NCBI GenBank assembly: GCA_000751835.1
Contig: CCMQ01000002.1
Span: forward strand, 1 to 64,000
From: Necropsobacter rosorum
GTDB taxonomy: Bacteria; Pseudomonadota; Gammaproteobacteria; Enterobacterales; Pasteurellaceae
Direction: 5' to 3'
DNA: 64,000 bases
Made by a program: the position numbers and the translations under genes. The stretch's first letter is position 1. Each line of letters begins with the position of its first letter. The notes beneath the pieces were generated by a model that was not told where the DNA came from, ran no database searches, and worked only from the letters and a program-made list of their open reading frames with translations. Of the stretch, positions 58,420 through 64,000 are shown piece after piece.

Positions 58420-59337
58420 ATGATTAAACAAAGAACATTAAAACAAAGCATTAAAGTCACCGGTGTCGGGCTGCATAGCGGTAATAAGGTCACCTTGACA
58501 TTACGCCCGGCCATGGCAAATACCGGAGTGGTTTATTGCCGTACCGATTTAAATCCGCCGGTCACATTTCCGGCGAATGCCAATGCGGTGCGTGACACCA
58601 TGCTTTGTACTTGTCTGGTTAATGAAGAAGGCGTGCGGATTTCTACGGTTGAACATCTGAATGCCGCATTGGCGGGATTGGGCATCGATAATATTATTAT
58701 TGAAGTCGATGCGCCGGAAATTCCGGTGATGGACGGCAGTGCAAGTCCGTTTATTTACCTTCTGCTGGATGCCGGCATTGAAGAACAGAATGCGGCGAAG
58801 AAATTTATTCGCGTAAAACAGCCGGTTCGGGTTGAAGACGGTGATAAATGGGCGGAATTGAAACCTTATAACGGTTTCCGTCTGGACTTTACCATTGACT
58901 TTGAACATCCTGCGATCAGCAAAAACGTGCGTAATTATGTGCTGGAGTTCTCCGCACAGGCGTTTGTTCAGCAAATCAGCCGCGCCAGAACATTTGGCTT
59001 TATGAAAGATATTGAGTATCTGCAATCGCAGGGGTTGGCGCTGGGCGGTAGCTTGGATAATGCAATCGTGCTGGATGACTACCGTATTTTAAATGAAGAT
59101 GGTTTACGTTTTAAAGATGAGCTGGTGCGGCATAAAATGCTGGACGCCATCGGTGATCTTTATATGGCGGGTTACAATATTATCGGCGATTTCAAAGCCT
59201 ATAAATCGGGGCACGGTTTAAATAATAAATTGCTGAGAGCGCTGTTGGCCAATCAGACTGCGTGGGAATTCGTCACCTTTGACGACAAAGCGCAAGTGCC
59301 TCAGGGTTATGTGGCGCCGATTCAAGTGTTAATCTGA
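58420..59337 (+). CDS. lpxC: UDP-3-O-acyl-N-acetylglucosamine deacetylase
   Basis: Zn-dependent deacetylase, committed step of lipid A synthesis; 305 residues, as in E. coli. Zinc and catalytic motifs: [16 protein letters not shown] with H79 region, the His of FDAKSGH-type [14 protein letters not shown] (about 262) and [14 protein letters not shown] (about 237-250). It ends the dcw cluster 46 bases after ftsZ, as in enterobacteria, and is followed by a strong terminator, not by secM-secA. Confidence 0.96.
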   Translation: MIKQRTLKQSIKVTGVGLHSGNKVTLTLRPAMANTGVVYCRTDLNPPVTFPANANAVRDTMLCTCLVNEEGVRISTVEHLNAALAGLGIDNIIIEVDAPEIPVMDGSASPFIYLLLDAGIEEQNAAKKFIRVKQPVRVEDGDKWAELKPYNGFRLDFTIDFEHPAISKNVRNYVLEFSAQAFVQQISRARTFGFMKDIEYLQSQGLALGGSLDNAIVLDDYRILNEDGLRFKDELVRHKMLDAIGDLYMAGYNIIGDFKAYKSGHGLNNKLLRALLANQTAWEFVTFDDKAQVPQGYVAPIQVLI

Positions 59338-59353
59338 TTGATTGTGATGCGGG

Positions 59354-59386
59354 AAAAGCTATATTTCGACGGAATATAGCTTTTTT
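59354..59386 (+). terminator. Intrinsic terminator of the dcw-lpxC unit
   Basis: AAAAGCTATATT (59354-59365) pairs with AATATAGCTTTT (59373-59384), extended by T-G and C-G pairs to a GAC loop, followed by more T. It lies 17 bases after the lpxC stop codon. Confidence 0.9.
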
Positions 59387-59554
59387 ATTGTCTGTCCGCT
59401 AAAAAAGTGCGGTCGGTTTTTTCTCTGTTTTTTCGGTATGATATCGTCGTTGCATAATCCGTTTATATGTCCGGAAGGCCGGCATCAGCCTGCCGCGGCA
59501 GAATAACAACATTGTGCGTGACCATAATACCGCTGTTTTTGAAAGGTGATTAAT

Positions 59555-61201
59555 ATGAAAAAGTTAATGAAATTCAGTGCCTTGGTTGCTGGCTTGTATG
59601 CTTTCGCGGTGATGGCTTACCAACCGGATCAGATCTATCGTTTCACTGTGCTGCACACCAACGATTTACACGGTCATTTCTGGGCGAATGATAAAGGCGA
59701 ATACGGTTTGGCGGCACAGAAAACCTTAATTGACCGGATTAAGCGCGAGGTTGAGCAAAAAGGCGGTGCGGTGGTGTTGCTGAATGCGGGGGACATCAAC
59801 ACCGGCGTACCCGAATCGGATCTGCAAAATGCCAAGCCGGATATTGAAGGGATGAATATCATCGGTTATGAAGCCATGACCTTAGGCAATCACGAGTTCG
59901 ACAATCCGTTGCAGCTGTTGGATATGCAGGAAAAATGGGCGAAATTTCCGCTGCTGGCCGCCAATGTTTATCATGCCGACAGTTCTCAGCGATGGGTGAA
60001 ACCTTATACCGTGCTGAATAAACAGGGATTAAAAATCGCGGTAGTGGGGCTCACGACGGAGGACACCGCCAAACTGGGTAATCCTGAATATATGGGAGCG
60101 GTCAAATTTGCCGACCCGACCAAAACCGCCGAGCAAGTGTTGGCGGAATTAGATGAAAAAATACAACCCGATGTCAAAATCGCGTTGACTCATATGGGCT
60201 ATTATTACAACGCCAAACACGGTTCGAATGCGCCGGGCGATGTCAGTCTGGCTCGCAACCTGCCGCCGAAATCTTTCGATATGATTATCGGCGGTCACAC
60301 CCATGATACGGTATGTGTGGATGCGAACGGGGTATTTATTGAAAAATATCAGCCGACCGCGCTCTGCATGCCGGATTTCCAGAACGGCAGTTGGATTATG
60401 CAGGCCGGCGAATGGGGGAAATATGTCGGCAGAGCGGATTTTGAGTTTAAAAACGGTGACTTGAAACTGGTGAATTATCAGCTGATTCCGGTAAACCTGA
60501 AACAAAAAGTGAAGACCGCGGACGGTAAAACCAATTATATTTTATACGCTGAAGAAATCCCGCAAGATGCGCAGTTGCTTGCGCTGCTGAAAACCTATCA
60601 GGATCAGGGCGATAAATTGCTGGGGGTGAAAGTCGGCGAGAGCAAAGGGCTGTTGCTCGGCGATCGCGATGCGGTGCGTTTTCGTCAGACCAATTTAGGG
60701 CGATTAGTGGCGGAAGCGCAGCGTGAACGCGTTAAGGCTGATGTCGGCATTATGAATTCCGGCGGAATTCGCGATTCGATTCAGGAAGGCGATATCACTT
60801 ATAAAGATATTCTGAAAGTTCAGCCTTTCGGCAATATCATCAGCTATGTGGAATTGAACGGAGCCGAATTACTGGATTATCTGAACGTGGTGGCGTTAAA
60901 AGAGGTGGATTCCGGCGCCTATGCGCAATTTGCCGGCATTTCGATGCGAGTGAACCGTGCCGAGAAAAAAGTCGAACAGGTGAAAATTCAGGGGCAACCG
61001 ATTGATTTGCACAAAACCTATCGTATTTCGCTGCCGAGCTATTGTGCAGCGGGCGGCGACGGTTATCCGGTGGTCACAAATAAGCCGAGCTATGTGAATA
61101 CCGGCTTTGTGGATGCGGACGTGCTGAAAGCGTTTTTTATTAAAAATTCGCCGATTGATGCCGCGACATTTGATCCGAAAGATGATGTTGTTTATCCTTA
61201 A
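59555..61201 (+). CDS. ushA: Periplasmic 5'-nucleotidase / UDP-sugar hydrolase
   Basis: Exported metallophosphoesterase that degrades nucleotides and UDP-sugars in the periplasm; 548 residues (E. coli 550). A signal peptide (MKKLMKFSALVAGLYAFAVMA, about 21 residues) precedes the catalytic domain with LHTNDLHGHF, LNAGDINTG, GNHEFDN and IGGHTHD metal motifs; the C-terminal substrate domain has MNSGGIRDSI and AAGGDGYPVV. Its length and sequence fit UshA rather than the larger NadN NAD nucleotidase of Haemophilus, though a part in NAD salvage is possible. ATG 59555 follows AAAGG by 8 bases; three upstream codons from a GTG are unlikely. Confidence 0.93.
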   Translation: MKKLMKFSALVAGLYAFAVMAYQPDQIYRFTVLHTNDLHGHFWANDKGEYGLAAQKTLIDRIKREVEQKGGAVVLLNAGDINTGVPESDLQNAKPDIEGMNIIGYEAMTLGNHEFDNPLQLLDMQEKWAKFPLLAANVYHADSSQRWVKPYTVLNKQGLKIAVVGLTTEDTAKLGNPEYMGAVKFADPTKTAEQVLAELDEKIQPDVKIALTHMGYYYNAKHGSNAPGDVSLARNLPPKSFDMIIGGHTHDTVCVDANGVFIEKYQPTALCMPDFQNGSWIMQAGEWGKYVGRADFEFKNGDLKLVNYQLIPVNLKQKVKTADGKTNYILYAEEIPQDAQLLALLKTYQDQGDKLLGVKVGESKGLLLGDRDAVRFRQTNLGRLVAEAQRERVKADVGIMNSGGIRDSIQEGDITYKDILKVQPFGNIISYVELNGAELLDYLNVVALKEVDSGAYAQFAGISMRVNRAEKKVEQVKIQGQPIDLHKTYRISLPSYCAAGGDGYPVVTNKPSYVNTGFVDADVLKAFFIKNSPIDAATFDPKDDVVYP

Positions 61202-61229
61202 TCTCCGAGATTGTTATTAGGACAAAAAT

Positions 61230-62390
61230 ATGGCTCTTGAGTTAAGTGAAATTCGCCGGCAGATTACGCAGATCGACCGCAGCTTGCTGAAATTGTTATC
61301 CGAACGGCATCGTTTGGCGTTTGATGTGGTTCGCAGTAAAGAAGCGACACAAAAAGCGCTGCGTGATGTCGAGCGCGAACAGCAGCTGTTGCAGGAATTG
61401 GTGCAGTTTGCGGAAAACGAAAATTATCAGCTGGAACCGCAGTATATTACGCAGGTTTTTCAGAAAATTATTGAAGATTCGGTATTAACCCAGCAGGTTT
61501 ACTTGCAGAAAAAGCTGAATGCCCAGCGCGAACAGCGGATTCATATTGCCTTTCTGGGTAAACGCGGTTCCTATTCGCACCTTGCCGCACGCAGTTATGC
61601 TACGCGTTATCAGGAAGAATTCATTGAGCTCAGCTGTAGTTCATTCGAACAGATTTTTGACAAAGTGCAAAACGGCGAGGCGGATTATGGCGTGCTGCCG
61701 CTGGAAAACACCACCTCCGGCTCAATTAATGAAGTGTATGATCTGTTGCAGCATACGGAATTATCGCTGGTCGGCGAACTGGCTTATCCGATTAAACATT
61801 GCGTGTTGGTTAACGAGCAGGACGATTTAACGAAAATTGATGTGTTATACAGCCATCCGCAGGTGATACAGCAATGCAGCCGGTTTATCCGCAGCCTTGA
61901 ACGGGTTCATATCGAATATTGCGAAAGCAGTTCGCATGCGATGGAACTGGTGGCAAGTCTGAATAAACCGAATATTGCTGCGTTAGGCAATGAAGACGGC
62001 GGTAAATTATACGGTTTGCGGGTATTGCAAAGCGATATCGCCAATCAGGAAAATAATATTACCCGTTTTATCGTACTTGCTAAAAAGCCGATTGCCGTGT
62101 CGCCACAGATTCGGGCCAAAACGTTGTTGCTGATGAGTACGCCGCAGCAGGCCGGGTCGTTGGTGGAGGCGTTATTGGTGTTTAAGCGCCATAATATCAG
62201 TATGACTAAACTGGAATCCCGCCCGATTTACGGTAAACCGTGGGAAGAAATGTTTTATCTGGAAATTGAAGCCAATATCAATGATCCCGCAACCCAGACC
62301 GCATTCGAAGAATTAAAGCAGTACAGCAGTTATTTAAAATTATTGGGATGCTATCCGAGCGAGATTGTCAAACCGGTAGAGGTTGACTGA
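61230..62390 (+). CDS. pheA: Bifunctional chorismate mutase/prephenate dehydratase
   Basis: Makes phenylpyruvate from chorismate for phenylalanine synthesis; 386 residues as in E. coli. Chorismate mutase fills about 1-95 ([26 protein letters not shown]), prephenate dehydratase about 105-285 ([35 protein letters not shown]), and an ACT regulatory domain about 298-386, with the Phe-binding [15 protein letters not shown] motif. So feedback inhibition by phenylalanine is expected. The 28-base gap to ushA leaves no room for a pheL attenuator, so the E. coli attenuation is absent here. Confidence 0.96.
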   Translation: MALELSEIRRQITQIDRSLLKLLSERHRLAFDVVRSKEATQKALRDVEREQQLLQELVQFAENENYQLEPQYITQVFQKIIEDSVLTQQVYLQKKLNAQREQRIHIAFLGKRGSYSHLAARSYATRYQEEFIELSCSSFEQIFDKVQNGEADYGVLPLENTTSGSINEVYDLLQHTELSLVGELAYPIKHCVLVNEQDDLTKIDVLYSHPQVIQQCSRFIRSLERVHIEYCESSSHAMELVASLNKPNIAALGNEDGGKLYGLRVLQSDIANQENNITRFIVLAKKPIAVSPQIRAKTLLLMSTPQQAGSLVEALLVFKRHNISMTKLESRPIYGKPWEEMFYLEIEANINDPATQTAFEELKQYSSYLKLLGCYPSEIVKPVEVD

Positions 62391-62413
62391 TTAACAGATT
62401 GAAGATTGAGACG

Positions 62414-62446
62414 AAAAAGGGCTGAATATGTTGTTCAGCCCTTTTT
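62414..62446. terminator. Bidirectional terminator between pheA and the purine permease
   Basis: AAAAAGGGCTGAA (62414-62426) pairs perfectly with TTCAGCCCTTTTT (62434-62446) around a 7-base loop, with A and T tracts on both sides. It suits the convergent genes. Confidence 0.93.
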
Positions 62447-62461
62447 GATGTTCTCGCAAGG

Positions 62462-63775
62462 TTAAATTGCCCAGCCGCCGACATAGAACAGCACTAAGGC
62501 AACGGCGATAATAACGGTACCCAGATTGAGTTTTTTCACTTCACCGCTCACCAAACGACCGATAACCAGCATGGCAAAACCTAACATTATGCCGGTCACG
62601 ATATTGGCGGTTAATACGATAAATACGGCGCAAACCAGACCGCTCATTGCGCCCACAAAATCAGAAAAATCCAGTTTGCTCACGTTGCTTAACATTAATA
62701 AACCGACATACATTAACGCCGGTGCGGTGGCATAACCGGGCACTAAACCGGCTAACGGCTGAAAAAACAGCATAAGTAAAAACAAGACCCCGACGACAAT
62801 GGCGGTGATCCCGGTTTTACCACCTGCGGCAGTACCGGCGGCAGATTCGATATACACCGCGGCGGGAGCGGTACCGAAAATACCGGAAAACAGACTGCTG
62901 ACCGAGTCGGAGGTCAGGGCTTTGCCGCCGTTAATGATTTGCCCGTCTTTATCCAGCAGGTTCGCCTGACCGGCTACCGCGCGAATCGTGCCGGTGGCAT
63001 CAAATACTGCGGTCATTACCAAGGCGAAAACGGCCGGTAAAATAGCCGGTTGTAAGGCGCCCATTAAATCCAGCTCTAAAAACAGCGATTGTTCGCCGAA
63101 GGTCGGCATTCTGAAGATCTCACCGCCGAATGTGACCTGAGGATCAAAAATTAAGCCGATCAGGGTAATGGCAATAATCACCCATAAAATCGCGCCTTTG
63201 ATTTGCATTTTCTCCAAACCGATAATGGCGGCAAGACCGATTAACGACATTAATACCGGAAATGAAGAAAAATCGCCGAGTTTTACCGGTAAACCGGCTT
63301 GATTGCCCACAACGATGCCGACGCCGTTGGCGGCAATTAATAACAGAAACAGCCCGATTCCGATTCCCGCGCCGTGAGCAATGCTTGCCGGCAGATTGCG
63401 TAAAATCCAGGCGCGTATACCGGTGGCGGAAATCAGCGTAAAGATTACGCCCATAAAAAAGACCGCACCTAAGGCGACAGGGACGCTGACATGCTGTCCC
63501 AGCACCAGACTGAAGGCGGTAAATGCCGTGAGGGAAATGGCGCAGCCAATCGCCATCGGGGCGTTGGCCCATAAGCCGATTAAAACAGAACCGAGACCGG
63601 ACACCAGACAGGTTGCGATAAATACGCTTTCTGCCGGAAAACCGGCGGCGCTCAGCATATTCGGTACCACGATAACGGAATAGACCATGGCTAAAAAGGT
63701 GGTCAGACCCGCAATGATTTCCTGACGGACGGTTGAACCGCGTTGCGCAAGCTCAAAATGCTTTTCCAAAGACAT
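62462..63775 (-). CDS. NCS2-family purine permease (AzgA-like)
   Basis: Inner-membrane proton symporter for purine bases; 437 residues with the hydrophobic pattern of a 14-helix NCS2 protein. [21 protein letters not shown] near the N-terminus, [17 protein letters not shown] near 131, [18 protein letters not shown] (about 248-265), [22 protein letters not shown] (about 298-319) and [19 protein letters not shown] are NCS2/AzgA motifs. Whether it prefers adenine or guanine/hypoxanthine cannot be decided here. An apparent PurR operator over its promoter supports a purine substrate. ATG at 63773-63775 has AGGG upstream. Confidence 0.88.
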   Translation of the reverse strand: MSLEKHFELAQRGSTVRQEIIAGLTTFLAMVYSVIVVPNMLSAAGFPAESVFIATCLVSGLGSVLIGLWANAPMAIGCAISLTAFTAFSLVLGQHVSVPVALGAVFFMGVIFTLISATGIRAWILRNLPASIAHGAGIGIGLFLLLIAANGVGIVVGNQAGLPVKLGDFSSFPVLMSLIGLAAIIGLEKMQIKGAILWVIIAITLIGLIFDPQVTFGGEIFRMPTFGEQSLFLELDLMGALQPAILPAVFALVMTAVFDATGTIRAVAGQANLLDKDGQIINGGKALTSDSVSSLFSGIFGTAPAAVYIESAAGTAAGGKTGITAIVVGVLFLLMLFFQPLAGLVPGYATAPALMYVGLLMLSNVSKLDFSDFVGAMSGLVCAVFIVLTANIVTGIMLGFAMLVIGRLVSGEVKKLNLGTVIIAVALVLFYVGGWAI

Positions 63776-63810
63776 AAAATACCCTGTGTAAATAATCTAA
63801 AATCGCGGGT

Positions 63811-63838
63811 ATTTTACCTGAAAGTCTTGAAGAGTAAA
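63811..63838 (-). promoter_or_regulatory. Promoter of the purine permease gene
   Basis: Read on the minus strand, TTTACT (complement 63833-63838) and TAAAAT (complement 63811-63816) are separated by 16 bases and lie 36-63 bases upstream of the start codon. The -35 overlaps the PurR-like box. Confidence 0.6.
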
Positions 63839-63847
63839 CGTTTGCGA
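63832..63847. promoter_or_regulatory. PurR-like operator
   Basis: The core AAACGTTTGCG matches the PurR consensus ACGCAAACGTTTGCGT over 11 consecutive positions, and 12 of 16 positions match overall; the left flank diverges. It overlaps the -35 element of the purine permease promoter, so the purine-bound repressor would block transcription. Confidence 0.6.
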
Positions 63848-63862
63848 TGAAAAACGGGCAAT

Positions 63863-63888
63863 AAAAAAGATCTGCTTAACAGATCTTT
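63863..63888 (-). terminator. Intrinsic terminator of the glycine-zipper gene
   Basis: AAAGATCTG (63866-63874) pairs with CAGATCTTT (63880-63888) around CTTAA. On the minus strand the stem is followed by further T residues. It lies 23 bases after the stop of the partial gene entering from the right edge. Confidence 0.85.
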
Positions 63889-63910
63889 CATTAAAGTCGG
63901 GAAATTTAAA

Positions 63911-64000
63911 TTATTTAACCTGGCTGCCGATTAAACCGCCGAGTGCCGCACCGCCTAAGGTTGCGCCGGTCGAATTACCGATAACGTTACCGGCCACACC
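63911..64000 (-). CDS. C-terminal end of a glycine-zipper protein
   Basis: The last 29 residues of a gene cut by the right edge, ending GGAALGGLIGSQVK. The alternating Gly/Ala pattern (VAGNVIGNSTGATLGGAALGG) is that of glycine-zipper 2TM proteins such as SlyB/Pcp-type outer-membrane lipoproteins. The N-terminus, with any lipobox, is outside the window, so the exact family is uncertain. TAA stop at complement 63911-63913. Confidence 0.65.
   Translation of the reverse strand, partial: GVAGNVIGNSTGATLGGAALGGLIGSQVK

Noticed and set aside
63776-63860. Purine riboswitch before the purine permease
   Set aside because: The leader is too short and lacks the conserved three-way junction loops; a PurR-like operator explains the context better.

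Overview
The window is chromosomal core DNA of a gamma-proteobacterium of the family Pasteurellaceae. The main evidence is the 9-bp core of the Haemophilus-type DNA uptake signal sequence (USS, AAGTGCGGT or its complement). I count 44 exact copies by eye in 64 kb, both inside genes and between them. Gene content agrees: fused gshAB of the Pasteurella type, a 757-residue protein; an FtsZ carrying the Pasteurellaceae loop insertion; and a small Cys-containing protein that I recall only from this family. Two malic-type enzymes and glutamate synthase would fit a succinate-forming Actinobacillus/Basfia-like organism, but the species cannot be fixed from sequence alone. I saw no rRNA, tRNA, insertion sequence, prophage, CRISPR array or defence island, and no gene-free stretch longer than about 300 bases.

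Layout. 1-5.2 kb: end of deoC; an orphan UhpC-like hexose-phosphate sensor/carrier; and a minus-strand rsuA-bcr-treR unit. 5.4-8.5 kb: maeB (malic enzyme with phosphotransacetylase-like tail) and sodA with an FNR-type box. 8.7-14.7 kb: gltBD. 14.7-17.5 kb: hcp-hcr for nitric oxide/hydroxylamine defence. 17.8-19.5 kb: suhB and trmJ. 19.5-25 kb: the isc operon iscR-iscS-iscU-iscA-hscB-hscA-fdx with an IscR operator but no iscX, followed by gshAB (25.1-27.4 kb).

27.4-33.1 kb: five minus-strand genes (a CLC chloride channel, an AEC carrier, a FUSC protein, an HdeD-like protein and a MaeA/malolactic-type enzyme), with an XRE regulator diverging from the last. 33.8-39.3 kb: phoH, a PTS EIICB gene on the opposite strand, then ybeY-tmcA and a 58-residue Cys-containing protein. 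39.5-41 kb: a CstA-type carrier.

41.1-59.4 kb: the complete division and cell wall (dcw) cluster in the enterobacterial order mraZ-rsmH-ftsL-ftsI-murE-murF-mraY-murD-ftsW-murG-murC-ddlB-ftsQ-ftsA-ftsZ-lpxC. It has MraZ-type direct repeats at its head and a strong terminator after lpxC. The genes are tightly packed or overlapping. Together they make UDP-MurNAc-pentapeptide, lipid I and lipid II, the septal synthase FtsWI and its regulators, the Z ring, and the first committed lipid A enzyme.

59.5-64 kb: ushA, pheA, an NCS2 purine permease with an apparent PurR operator over its promoter, and the end of a glycine-zipper protein. The most noteworthy items are the FtsZ H1-S2 loop insertion with a non-canonical C-terminal tail, the MraZ operator repeats, inverted USS pairs that double as hairpins, the orphan UhpC-like protein, and the malolactic-type enzyme next to a DNA-binding protein. 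I found no clearly novel multi-gene system.
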